DNA from: Rufibacter tibetensis
GTDB taxonomy: Bacteria > Bacteroidota > Bacteroidia > Cytophagales > Hymenobacteraceae
DNA: 64,000 nucleotides
Assembly (NCBI RefSeq): GCF_001310085.1
Contig: NZ_CP012643.1
Coordinates: forward strand, 3,331,501-3,395,500
Direction: 5' to 3'
Shown: in pieces, positions 18,627 through 26,763 of the stretch
Layout: each line of letters starts with the position of its first letter
How positions within the stretch are numbered: position 1 is the first letter of the stretch
Notes under the pieces: model-generated
The model's database searches: none
Seen by the model: the letters and a program-made list of their open reading frames with translations, nothing else
What the model was told of the DNA's origin: nothing
Position numbers and translations under genes: made by a program

Positions 18627-18986
18627 AAGTAACCTGAAAATGATGTTTGAACATGTTTGGCTGTCTAATATTGTAAGAAATTTTCAATGATAAAACTCTA
18701 TCATTAATAAATAATTAACATAATGGGTAATGTGTTACCAAATATTAATTGCCTGATTTGCTATTTCCCTAACAATACTTCTATAAACTTTGTCTTTCCT
18801 GACACTTTCATAACTGTTTCTTATCTCCTTTTATAAATCCTTAATTTTAAGGTCCTTTGTGATCTTTAATTTTTTTGAAGCCACTCAAAGCTTTATTTCA
18901 TAGAGCAGCCGTCAACCTGCTCTGCGTAAGAAGTCAGGGGTTTATTTTTTTCGTATTAGTATCTGAACCAACTATTTACTTTACCT
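18627..18986. other. Divergent AT-rich intergenic region (amtB / nuclease)
   Basis: These 360 bp carry no credible coding frame. The stretch is strongly AT-rich (18670-18860) and must hold the promoters of amtB and the nuclease gene. I find no complete TTTG/TAnnTTTG pair and no sigma-54-like site in it. Confidence 0.5.
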
Positions 18987-19772
18987 ATGCGACCGTCCTT
19001 CGCCTTTTCAAAATTTACTGTCTGGCTTCTTTGTGTAGGAATGCTTCTGGGGTGTCAAAAAAGCCAGGAACAGGCGCAGGAAACCAATCAGGTACCCACA
19101 GAAGAACAGGCGGTTGAAAACGGCTATAAGGTGATTGCCATTAAAGACGGCGATACGGTAGAGTTACTGAAAGATGGAAAACCACTGCGGGTGCGGCTTC
19201 AAGGCGTGGATTGCCCGGAGAAGAATCAGGATTACGGTACCCGCGCCCGGCAGTTTACCTCTGACCTGGTCTTCGGGAAGTTTGTGCAATTGGTGGTGCA
19301 GGACGTGGACAGGTACGGACGCACCGTAGGAGAAATCATCCTGCCTGATGGCCGTAGCTTAAATCAGGAACTGGTTAAAAATGGGTTTGCCTGGCACTAC
19401 ACCGCCTATTCCAAAGATCAGGAGTTAGCCCGTCTGGAGGCGGAAGCCCGTGCTGAGAAACGGGGACTTTGGGAGGGGCCATCGCCTCAGGCTCCTTGGG
19501 AATTCCGGCAAAGCCGCCGCGGGAACAGTGCGAACGCTGCGAATACTAAATCTGACAATTCCGGCAGCTCTTCCAAAAAGACGTCTTCCTCAGGAGCAAC
19601 GGCAATAGCCAAAGGCGGGAAAGTGCACATCTGCCAAAGCAAAGGCTCCAAAACTTTCCATGTTTATTCAAATTGTAGTCTTCTGGAGCGGTGCAAAAGC
19701 AGTAAAGCGGCCATTACCTTAGCTCAGGCGAACAGGGAAAAACGTACTCCCTGCAAATCCTGTGCTGATTGA
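18987..19772 (+). CDS. SNase-like thermonuclease lipoprotein with Cys-rich C-terminal domain
   Basis: A 261-residue lipoprotein (lipobox ending LLGC, Cys23). Residues about 45-160 form a staphylococcal-nuclease (TNase) domain: KDGDTVELL, VRLQGVDCPEK, QDVDRYGRTVGEI and WEG endings keep the Asp, Arg and Glu positions used for Ca2+-dependent phosphodiester cleavage. A Ser/Lys/Ala linker (about 170-205) leads to a compact C-terminal module of roughly 50 residues holding HICQ, HVYSNCSLLERC and PCKSC. Its spaced Cys/His residues suggest a zinc-binding fold. Such modules are found in other Bacteroidota exported proteins, from memory. The enzyme would act on extracellular nucleic acids at the cell surface or periplasm. 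Confidence 0.85.
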   Translation: MRPSFAFSKFTVWLLCVGMLLGCQKSQEQAQETNQVPTEEQAVENGYKVIAIKDGDTVELLKDGKPLRVRLQGVDCPEKNQDYGTRARQFTSDLVFGKFVQLVVQDVDRYGRTVGEIILPDGRSLNQELVKNGFAWHYTAYSKDQELARLEAEARAEKRGLWEGPSPQAPWEFRQSRRGNSANAANTKSDNSGSSSKKTSSSGATAIAKGGKVHICQSKGSKTFHVYSNCSLLERCKSSKAAITLAQANREKRTPCKSCAD

Positions 19773-19834
19773 GGCTGGGTTTATTTTCAAGCTGTTTCTA
19801 GAAAAACAGGCCAAAAGCCAGTATCAAAATAGAG

Positions 19835-19884
19835 AAAACAGAAACACCTTCTTCTTTATATAAAGAGGAAGGTGTTTCTGTTTT
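19835..19884. terminator. Bidirectional terminator, 24-bp stem
   Basis: Arms 19835-19858 and 19861-19884 pair over 24 bp with one wobble, with AAAA and TTTT ends. It lies between the convergent nuclease and sbcC genes. The loop is only 2 nt on paper, so the real hairpin loop must be a little wider. Confidence 0.83.
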
Positions 19885-19898
19885 AAAGGAAGGCTAAT

Positions 19899-22800
19899 CT
19901 ACATTACAAGTACATTGCCGTTTACCACCCTGATACCACTTCGTCCGCCGGCTTTTTTCTCTACTACAATCTGGGTGCTGATGCGTTCTTTCAGGGCTTC
20001 TACGTGCGAGATAATGCCAATCATTTTTCCGCTGGCTTGCAGACTTTCCAACGCATCCATGGCAATGTCCAGCGTCTCAGCATCTAGTGTTCCGAAACCC
20101 TCGTCGATAAAGAGCGAATGGATTTGGGTTTTGTGGCTGGCCAGATCAGAAAGCCCCAGCGCCAAGGCAAGACTTACCAGGAAGCTCTCGCCACCAGAAA
20201 GTGAGTTCACGGAACGGGTAGCGTCTCCCTGATAGGTGTCCAATATCTGTAGTTCCAGTTCTTCGCCCTTGCTCTTCAAGATGCGGTATCGGTCGTTAAG
20301 GCGGAGCAGGTGCCGGTTGCCTAATTCCACCAAACGGGCCAGAGTAAGGCTTTGCGCATACTTACTGAACTTCTTGCCATCGGCAGAGCCGATCAGGCTG
20401 GCCAAACGAGCCCACCGTTCGGCTTCGCCTTTCTGCACGTCTAACCTTTGGGTAAGCTGCTGGTGCTTTTCGCGGAGCTCAGCGTCTTGCAATAGTTGGT
20501 GTTCCAGGCGGGCGATCTGAGCCAGATGCTGGTTCTTTTCTTCTTCCAGCGTATGAATGAGCGGTTGCAGTTCTTCCAACGTCAGTTCCGTCAGGTGTCG
20601 TTCTTTCTCAGTTAGGTGCTCAGCCCTTATTTGCAGCAAACTGTGTTCCAGTTCTGTGATCGTCTTTTCCAACTGCCGTTGCTCTTCACGCAGGCGGTTA
20701 ACTTCGGCTTCAGGCAAAAGAAGGGCTTGCAGTTCTACCAAGGAAGTAAAACCAAGCGGCTGGGCTTTTTGCAGAAGAGCCGTTTCTAAGCTTGTTTGAG
20801 TCTGCTGGTTTGTCTGAAGGTCTTGCTGTTTGGCAGTGAGCTGATGTTGAAGGAAATTCAGTTGTTCCTGCTCACGCTGCAGCGTGGCTTCAGCAGATTG
20901 CAACGCTTGAGCAGCTTGCTGCAACTCTCTCTGGAGCCGTTGTTTCTCAGCTTGTGGTTGTAAGCCTTCGGGCAGAAGGTTGAAGCGTTGGGTTTGAAGC
21001 TCCTTTAGGTGTTGCCGTGTGGATTCCAGTTGCTCTTGGCGGTGTTTCAGCTCTGATTGCTTTTCCTCTACCAACTTTTTACTGTTCTCTGCTTCGGCCT
21101 TGGTTTCTGAATACCTCACCCGAAGTTCAGGCAACTGAGCCTTTCTTTGCTCATAGATATCCTTGCGCTTCTCCAGTTGAGAGAGTAGGTCTGTCCCATT
21201 GGTGCCGGAGTAGGTGAGGCCGTAGGTGCCGAAGAACCCACGAAGGGTATCCCCAATGACCTGTGCCTGCTCTGTCAAATCTTGTAGCTCTTCCTGCAGG
21301 CGTTGGACTTGGGCATCAGCGTCTGCTCGTTTTGCCGTTGATTTTTCAATTTCAAAGCGGAAACGTTGCTGGTCAGAGAGTAGTTTTTGTTCAGCCTGCC
21401 GGGCAGCGTCGGTGCGGGTGCGAAGGGCACGGAGTTTCTCCAGCGTGCCTGTGGCCTGCTGTAGTTCGGTTTTGCGGGTGGTCCAGTAGTGGTCTATGGC
21501 GTCTGAAAGGGCAATCTCATGGGCCAGTTCCAAAGCCGTATTTAGCTGCGCGAATTGGGTATGCAGCTTTTGAGCTTGCTCTCCAATTTCCTGTAGCTGG
21601 TTCTGGGTGTGTTGCTCTTCCAGCTCCAACTTGTGTACCGCAGCGGCTAGTTCCCTTTCCTGCAAAGTCAATTGCTGTAGTCGTTGTTGCTGGTGCAGAA
21701 GGTTCTGCTCGGCCTCTGTCAAGGTCTGGGGCTGGTGCTCCTCCACAAAGGGGTGGTGCGTAGAGCCGCAGAGCGGGCAAGGTTGTTCGGGCTGCAGGTG
21801 GGCACGGGCGTCTTCGTATTTCTGGATTTGCCGCTGCAGGTCCACAATCTGGTGCAAGTCTTTCAACTTTTCCTGCGCCTGTTCAACCTCAGCTTTGGTT
21901 TGGGTAAAGCCAGTGCGTTTCTGGTGCAGGTTCTGGGTTGTCTGGGCAAGTTGGTGTTGCAACGTTTGCCTGCGCGCCTCTAGTTGCAGGTAGCTTTTGC
22001 TTAGATCAACCTGTTTCTCCAACTGACTACATACTTGCGGGAGCCGATGGCACAGCTGTTCCAGCGCTTCGGGTTCCTGGCCTTGCAGGGCAGCGGTAGC
22101 TTGCTTCTGCAAATCTGCCAGCAGGGTCTGTTGTTCTTTTAATTTCTCCTCAGTGGTCTGCAACTGATTTCGCCAAGAAGCAGTGTTTTTGGTCTCGTTT
22201 TCTAAAATCAGCTTGAAATCAGCGTGCTCTTTGGTGAACTTGGCTTGCTGTTTTTGTACCTCCTCCAGGTTCCTGAGTTCTGCTTTTCCGTCATGGAGGG
22301 TCCGGATCAGTTCTTCGTCCAGGGCGTTTTCCTCCAGCCATTTCTTCAGCTGAATGCCCTGCTCTTCTATCTTTTTAAATTCAGCCTGCTTTTGTTCCAA
22401 AGACGTGGCAAGCTGCCGGACGTTGGCCTGCAGCTGGGTTGTACCCTGCTCGTCTTTTATATATTGTGCCTGTTGCGCCGCCAGGTGGGTGTCTTGCTGC
22501 AATACCTTATCTAAGCGCGGCTCTGCCTCTGTAAGAATTTGCTGCGCCTGTTCATGTGCTGTACGGGCAGCCTGGGTGGCAGTAGTCTGGGCAGATACCT
22601 TTTGTTTTTGCGCTGGCACCTGTTCCTGTAACATAGACACAGCTTTACCTATAGCCTGTCCCCGCTTCTGCACTTCTTCCAATCTGGTAAGTTCGCCTTG
22701 GAAAGGCTGGCCCTGCTCATGACAGCTTAACCTTTCACGCTGCGGTTGCCAGGTTTGGTATTCGGTTTGAGCTGAAGTTAGCTGGTTGCTGAGTTGTGTT

Positions 22801-23567
22801 TCTTTCTGTGTTAACTTTTGTAAGTTCTCCAGCCAGGCCTGTTGTTGATGGTGTTGCTGTACATGCTGGTTAGTCAACCGCACGGAAGCCTTCAAATCAG
22901 TGACTTCTTGGGTCAAAGCATTGCGGGTTTCCTCAGGTAAGAGTTGGTCTAGCTGCAGGCGCTGTTCAATGTCCTGAAGTTTTTGCTTTTCCGCTTTGGC
23001 CTTTTCATAAGCCACCATGGAAATTTGGGAATAGATGCGAGTATCGGTGAGTTTTTCCAAGAGTTCACTGCGTTCGCTCTCACTCGCCTTCAGGAAACGA
23101 GTAAAGTCGCCTTGGGAGAGCATAACCGAACGGAGGAACTGCTGAAAATCCAGACCGCACAAATCAATGATGCGCTGCCGGGTCTCAGAAAGACGTGATT
23201 CCAGAATCTCCTGGGTAGCGGCATTAATGAGTTCCATGACCGGGCTCTGCAGTTTGCCATCGGCTTTGCCGCGGCTCCGCCGAAGGTTCCACCGGGCTCG
23301 GTAAGTTTTTCCCTGGGCCTCAAACTCCACCTCAGACCAGCACTCGCCTGTGTGGCGGGTCATGATCTCAGAAACATCCCGCCCATGGCGCGGCACCTGT
23401 CCATACAACGCCACTGTAATGGCGTCCAGAATGGTAGTCTTGCCTGCCCCGGTAGGACCGGTAATAGCAAACAGGCCCGATTCGCTCAAAGGCGGCTCAT
23501 CGAACCGAATAAGGTGCTCGCCCTGAAGCGAGTTCAGATTGAGGAAACGAACAGAAGTTATCTTCAC
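19899..23567 (-). CDS. sbcC: Exonuclease subunit SbcC (Rad50-like ATPase)
   Basis: A 1222-residue SMC-like ATPase that, with the SbcD nuclease, opens hairpins and trims DNA ends. Walker A is GPTGAGKTT near residues 38-46. A long Gln/Glu-rich coiled coil is broken in the middle by the Rad50 zinc hook Cys597-x-x-Cys600 (CPLCGSTHHP). The ABC signature SLSGGESFL and Walker B HSLFIDEGFGTLD close the C-terminal lobe. The family start MKITSVRFLNLNSLQG is clear. sbcD normally lies directly upstream and often overlaps; here the upstream neighbour is a divergent unrelated gene, so sbcD is not linked within this window. Confidence 0.94.
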   Translation of the reverse strand: MKITSVRFLNLNSLQGEHLIRFDEPPLSESGLFAITGPTGAGKTTILDAITVALYGQVPRHGRDVSEIMTRHTGECWSEVEFEAQGKTYRARWNLRRSRGKADGKLQSPVMELINAATQEILESRLSETRQRIIDLCGLDFQQFLRSVMLSQGDFTRFLKASESERSELLEKLTDTRIYSQISMVAYEKAKAEKQKLQDIEQRLQLDQLLPEETRNALTQEVTDLKASVRLTNQHVQQHHQQQAWLENLQKLTQKETQLSNQLTSAQTEYQTWQPQRERLSCHEQGQPFQGELTRLEEVQKRGQAIGKAVSMLQEQVPAQKQKVSAQTTATQAARTAHEQAQQILTEAEPRLDKVLQQDTHLAAQQAQYIKDEQGTTQLQANVRQLATSLEQKQAEFKKIEEQGIQLKKWLEENALDEELIRTLHDGKAELRNLEEVQKQQAKFTKEHADFKLILENETKNTASWRNQLQTTEEKLKEQQTLLADLQKQATAALQGQEPEALEQLCHRLPQVCSQLEKQVDLSKSYLQLEARRQTLQHQLAQTTQNLHQKRTGFTQTKAEVEQAQEKLKDLHQIVDLQRQIQKYEDARAHLQPEQPCPLCGSTHHPFVEEHQPQTLTEAEQNLLHQQQRLQQLTLQERELAAAVHKLELEEQHTQNQLQEIGEQAQKLHTQFAQLNTALELAHEIALSDAIDHYWTTRKTELQQATGTLEKLRALRTRTDAARQAEQKLLSDQQRFRFEIEKSTAKRADADAQVQRLQEELQDLTEQAQVIGDTLRGFFGTYGLTYSGTNGTDLLSQLEKRKDIYEQRKAQLPELRVRYSETKAEAENSKKLVEEKQSELKHRQEQLESTRQHLKELQTQRFNLLPEGLQPQAEKQRLQRELQQAAQALQSAEATLQREQEQLNFLQHQLTAKQQDLQTNQQTQTSLETALLQKAQPLGFTSLVELQALLLPEAEVNRLREEQRQLEKTITELEHSLLQIRAEHLTEKERHLTELTLEELQPLIHTLEEEKNQHLAQIARLEHQLLQDAELREKHQQLTQRLDVQKGEAERWARLASLIGSADGKKFSKYAQSLTLARLVELGNRHLLRLNDRYRILKSKGEELELQILDTYQGDATRSVNSLSGGESFLVSLALALGLSDLASHKTQIHSLFIDEGFGTLDAETLDIAMDALESLQASGKMIGIISHVEALKERISTQIVVEKKAGGRSGIRVVNGNVLVM

Positions 23568-23968
23568 AGGATTGGAAATATGCGAGATAGTAAAGATAAC
23601 AGATTACAAGCAAGGCACGGTAGGGAAAAGACGAGCTTCTAACTAAGTTTTCATTATGAACTAGTCACTTGTTTCACTTGTGATTAATAAAGCTAGAAAA
23701 TGTTTGAAATATGGGATTAAAGGAAAGGAGTTACTATCTCTTTAATCCAGATAAAAAGCACCACCTAAGTATTGATGTATCTAAATATTACAAATTCCGT
23801 TTTAGCATCTGGTAGGGGGATTTAGCCTCTGCTGGTGAACATCTCTTTCTATGTTTTTAGAAAAACTGAGTAAAACTTCTTTGTAGAAAAGTTTTCCATT
23901 TTTGGCACGGTAGTTGAAAAGAGAAAAAACATAAGAGATAAACTTTACAGACTCTAAAAAGTACTAAC
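23568..23968. other. Divergent intergenic region (sbcC / glycine-zipper gene)
   Basis: These 401 bp are AT-rich without a coding frame. The only clear signal is the sigma-54-like site at 23912-23927. The sbcC promoter is not obvious. Confidence 0.5.
23912..23927 (+). promoter_or_regulatory. Candidate sigma-54 (RpoN) promoter
   Basis: TTGGCACGGTAGTTGA matches the -24/-12 consensus TTGGCACG-N4-TTGC at every position except the last base, with the required GG-N10-GN spacing. The start codon is 41 nt downstream, which leaves a leader of about 30 nt. No enhancer-binding protein gene lies nearby. Confidence 0.5.
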
Positions 23969-24493
23969 ATGAAAAAGCTAAGTTTAATATTCGCCTTGAT
24001 GTTCTTAGTGACAGTAGCTTTCAACAACGCTCAGGCGCAGGAAAGAAAAAAATGGAGCCCACAAGCAAAAGGTGCGGTGATTGGAGCTGGTACTGGTGCT
24101 GCGGCAGGTGCCATCATCAACAAGCGTAACCGTGTAGTAGGTGGGGTAGTAGGTGGTGTTGTTGGTGGAGCCGCCGGATACGGGGTTGGTAAAATCGTAG
24201 ACAACAAGAGAAAGAAGAGAGAAGCTGAGTTCAACAGAAGTGTAGCAGCTAACAGAGCTTATGCTTATAGCTCTTCTAACAGATCTGCCGGTTCTTCTGC
24301 CAGAAGATCAACTTCCTCTGCGGCTAAGACTACTGCTGCAGTAGCTGCCCCAGCAGCCATGGCTTATACTGGTTATACTGCCGGTCAGCCACAAATCATG
24401 ACCATGTCTAACTTATCTTTCTTACCAAACGAGCACTACGGTGACTATTCTAAGCCGTACGCAGATTCTGAATACAGAAGAAAAAGCTGGTAA
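23969..24493 (+). CDS. Exported glycine-zipper protein, larger paralog
   Basis: A 174-residue protein with a signal peptide (about 1-23, ending AQAQ), then WSPQAKGAVIGAGTGAAAGA, a glycine-zipper region with repeated GGVVGGVVGG (about 32-70), a basic stretch (DNKRKKRE), an Ala/Ser-rich linker and a Tyr-rich tail. The zipper core matches the 100-residue protein at 16686. Proteins of this shape are usually envelope-associated and stress-induced in other phyla, but no function is established here. A sigma-54-like promoter and a terminator at 24523 make it a single-gene unit. Confidence 0.8.
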   Translation: MKKLSLIFALMFLVTVAFNNAQAQERKKWSPQAKGAVIGAGTGAAAGAIINKRNRVVGGVVGGVVGGAAGYGVGKIVDNKRKKREAEFNRSVAANRAYAYSSSNRSAGSSARRSTSSAAKTTAAVAAPAAMAYTGYTAGQPQIMTMSNLSFLPNEHYGDYSKPYADSEYRRKSW

Positions 24494-24522
24494 GCTAGGC
24501 TAGAGCCTCATATAAAGAAAAG

Positions 24523-24541
24523 CCCAAGCCCTGTGCTTGGG
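24523..24541 (+). terminator. Rho-independent terminator
   Basis: CCCAAGC (24523-24529) pairs with GCTTGGG (24535-24541) around a 5-nt loop and runs into seven T residues, about 30 nt past the glycine-zipper stop. Confidence 0.85.
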
Positions 24542-24619
24542 TTTTTTTGGACCAAAATTTAAAATATTTGAAACTCCTAATATTCAATTAGAGTATGTGG
24601 GGTAATCATTCTTAAATTA

Positions 24620-25090
24620 ATGACTATGAAACCATACCTGTTAATGTTTGTATTTGCTGCTTTGCTCTCTTCCTGCTCTAAAATGGACGAGAAAAAAGAA
24701 CCAGTAAATGTGCAGCAATTGAATCAGCAATTTATAGGAGCCTGGAACAGTAAAAATTCAGCTCAACTAGATACACTTTTAGCCGAGGATGTTCACTTTG
24801 TGCAAGGTGAAGTACACTACAATGGTAAGTCTGAAGTATCACAGAAGTGGGTACGGGAAACTATGGGTACCATCGAAAATCTTCGGACGTTTGCAGTAAG
24901 TTCCGGAGCCGATGAAAACATCGCTTTTGAAGGCGGTACCTTTACCGTAGATGTGATTCCTTCTGATCGTCAATTGCCAAAAGGAGAGGGCGAGGGTAAC
25001 TTTATGTTGGTTTGGAAGAAGAATGAAAAAGGAGCCTGGAAATTACACTACGCTCAACTAGAAGACCATCCGGTTCAGGTAGCTAGATAA
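24620..25090 (+). CDS. NTF2/SnoaL-like (DUF4440-type) lipoprotein
   Basis: A 156-residue protein with a lipoprotein signal (lipobox ending LSSC). The mature part has the NTF2-like cone pattern: QLNQQFIGAWNSKNSAQLDTLLAEDVHFV helix region, then strands ending FMLVWKKNEKGAWKLHYAQLEDHP, which is the usual last-strand motif of DUF4440/SnoaL-like proteins. These are ligand-binding or small isomerase folds; no catalytic residues can be assigned. A second ATG 2 codons downstream (MKPYLL) is an equally good start. It stands alone with its own terminator. Confidence 0.78.
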   Translation: MTMKPYLLMFVFAALLSSCSKMDEKKEPVNVQQLNQQFIGAWNSKNSAQLDTLLAEDVHFVQGEVHYNGKSEVSQKWVRETMGTIENLRTFAVSSGADENIAFEGGTFTVDVIPSDRQLPKGEGEGNFMLVWKKNEKGAWKLHYAQLEDHPVQVAR

Positions 25091-25113
25091 ATTTACATTT
25101 TAGCGTTAATTCA

Positions 25114-25146
25114 AGAAAGGCTGGAGAGGTTATCTTCAGCCTTTCT
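25114..25146 (+). terminator. Terminator after NTF2-like gene
   Basis: AGAAAGGCTG (25114-25123) pairs perfectly with 25137-25146 around a 13-nt loop, 23 nt past the stop. Confidence 0.75.
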
Positions 25147-25401
25147 CTTTGAAGTGCTAGTAGTAGTTCCAGTTTGTATTAAGCTACAAGGGCATTAGGA
25201 CTCTTCCTATCAATTAGAGCTATTCTAGTTAGTTTACATGATGCCAAATGGGGGAGACAAGTAGATTGAATAAACAATTGTTTTCGTTGTAGGATTAGTT
25301 GGCTCTAAAAAGCAAAAGCATCTTTGTTGATAATAGGAAGTTGTTATAAATACTATCCATCAGTAGGCCCTTTTTAAACCTACTTTCCTCAAAATACCCA
25401 G

Positions 25402-25439
25402 AAAGCAAAAAGGCACCGCATGCGGTACCTTTTTGCTTT
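25402..25439 (-). terminator. isc operon terminator
   Basis: Arms 25402-25420 and 25421-25439 pair over 19 bp with one mismatch, flanking a CCGCATGCGG centre. The A-rich left arm gives U-rich RNA for the minus-strand operon ending at 25457. Confidence 0.8.
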
Positions 25440-25456
25440 ATAATCAATGCGACTGT

Positions 25457-25783
25457 TTACACAGAGAAACTGTCACCGCAGCCGCAAGTACGGCTGGCGT
25501 TAGGGTTGTTGAAGAAGAAGCCTTTTCCGTTCAGTCCGTCGGAGAAGTCTAGTTCAGTGCCGGCCAGGTAAAGGAAGCTTTTCATGTCAACCACTACCTT
25601 CACGCCTTTGTCTTCAAACTCCTGGTCCATCGGCTTTACTTCATCATCGAAGTCCAATTTGTAAGACAGGCCAGAGCAACCACCCCCAGCTACAGAGGCT
25701 CTTAAACGGAAGCTGTCATCTATGTTAGAGTCTTGCTTCAGCTTTTCTACTTTTTCTTTTGCTTTATCAGAAACGGTAATCAT
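25457..25783 (-). CDS. iscA: A-type Fe-S carrier protein (IscA/ErpA-like)
   Basis: A 108-residue A-type carrier that accepts clusters from the IscU scaffold and passes them to target enzymes. The three conserved Cys ligands are present: one in GGGCSGLSY and two in the C-terminal TCGCGDSF. Length and pattern fit IscA/SufA/ErpA; these cannot be separated by motif alone, and position in the isc operon favours the IscA name. It is the last gene of the operon, 20 nt after an uncharacterised gene. Confidence 0.9.
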   Translation of the reverse strand: MITVSDKAKEKVEKLKQDSNIDDSFRLRASVAGGGCSGLSYKLDFDDEVKPMDQEFEDKGVKVVVDMKSFLYLAGTELDFSDGLNGKGFFFNNPNASRTCGCGDSFSV

Positions 25784-25803
25784 ACGCGTGTCCTTTCTTT
25801 ATT

Positions 25804-26211
25804 TTAGGAGACCGGATTCAAAACCACACTGAAAACAGTAATGGTGTTGATATCTCGGCCGTAATATAGTTTATCCAACGCATCATACATGTTGGTCGCC
25901 CGGAAGTAGGAAGTGTTCAGCTCGCGTTCGCCCCGCGCCACCCATTGGATGGTGAAAGAGCTTTCCTGGTCACGCGATTGCCGTACATAATCCAGCATCT
26001 TCCGAAGCGCATCCACCCGGTCATATCCTGTCACCGTATGGAACAGGAATGATTGGTGGTGCCGCGGGTTCACCGTAATTAAATCAAGGCGCATCCGGTC
26101 TTCCATAGGTCGGAAGTCAAACAAAAGCTGACTTCCCTCCATGCCTAAATGATCCTCAATCTGTTTCTGAATCCGGGCGCTCTCTACGTGCATATTGGTG
26201 TTTACCTCCAT
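25804..26211 (-). CDS. Uncharacterised protein inside the isc operon
   Basis: A 135-residue protein that I do not recognise. It has no cysteine, so it cannot ligate a cluster by thiolates; it has several His residues (NPRHHQSF). No signal peptide or membrane segment is seen. The sequence has an alpha/beta look (RLDLITVNPRHHQSFLFHTV strand pair, then the VDALRKMLDYVRQ helix, a second strand FTIQWVARG, and a helix-rich end YDALDKLYYGRD). It sits between iscU (15 nt gap) and iscA (20 nt gap), so it is co-transcribed with them and probably has a role in cluster assembly or its control. An internal ATG at 26193 (MHVESARIQ) is an alternative start. Confidence 0.72.
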   Translation of the reverse strand: MEVNTNMHVESARIQKQIEDHLGMEGSQLLFDFRPMEDRMRLDLITVNPRHHQSFLFHTVTGYDRVDALRKMLDYVRQSRDQESSFTIQWVARGERELNTSYFRATNMYDALDKLYYGRDINTITVFSVVLNPVS

Positions 26212-26226
26212 GCGCTCGCAGACAGA

Positions 26227-26640
26227 TTAATGGTGCGACTTAGCCTCTACCAATGGCTCTAAACCGTTTTTTACGCGGTAGTCATTGATAGCAGATTTGA
26301 TAGCGTCCTCAGCTAAAACAGAGCAGTGAATTTTAACGGGCGGTAAGGCCAACTCTTCCACAATCTCCATGTTGTCGATGGCCAAAGCCTCGTCAACGGT
26401 TTTGCCTTTCAACCACTCCGTTGCCAGAGAAGAAGAAGCGATAGCAGAACCACAGCCGAAAGTTTTGAACTTGGCATCAGTGATTACCTGGTTCTCATCT
26501 ACTTCAATCTGCAGACGCATTACGTCACCGCACTCAGGGGCACCTACTAAACCAGTACCCACGTTTGATTTTGATTTGTCCAGCGTACCTACGTTACGTG
26601 GGTTGCTGTAATGATCGATTACTTTATCTGAATAAGCCAT
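26227..26640 (-). CDS. iscU: Fe-S cluster scaffold protein IscU
   Basis: A 137-residue scaffold on which [2Fe-2S] clusters are built from IscS-derived sulfur. The three cluster-binding cysteines are at Cys37 (APECGD, with the partner Asp39), Cys63 (FGCGSA) and Cys106 (KIHCSV, within the LPPVKIHC HscA-binding stretch). All match the E. coli IscU numbering closely. The start is clear. It is the second gene of the operon, 123 bp after iscS, and is followed closely by the unknown gene. Confidence 0.96.
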   Translation of the reverse strand: MAYSDKVIDHYSNPRNVGTLDKSKSNVGTGLVGAPECGDVMRLQIEVDENQVITDAKFKTFGCGSAIASSSLATEWLKGKTVDEALAIDNMEIVEELALPPVKIHCSVLAEDAIKSAINDYRVKNGLEPLVEAKSHH

Positions 26641-26763
26641 GGCTTTGTGTTAATTAAAGTTTAATAAGTATGAAATAAGAAGCAGAAGTAAGTACCTAGT
26701 ATATACGCTTCTAAAGCGAAGTTGATAACCTAGGTGACTTATATCTGCCTGTTAAATAAAATC

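Larger units (their letters stand above)
25091..25456. other. Convergent intergenic region with two terminators
   Basis: 366 bp between the NTF2-like gene and iscA. It holds a terminator at either end (25114-25146 and 25402-25439). The 250 bp between them are AT-rich, with no coding frame or RNA gene that I can support. Confidence 0.5.

Noticed and set aside
17434-18632. Long open frames on the plus strand opposite amtB (17434-18063 and 17973-18632)
   Set aside because: They are antisense to a strongly conserved channel gene, their translations are low-complexity or basic, and they match no family.
21226-21763. Open frames antisense to the sbcC coiled coil
   Set aside because: The repetitive Gln/Glu codons of the coiled coil give long reverse-strand frames; translations are Cys/Ser-rich and meaningless.
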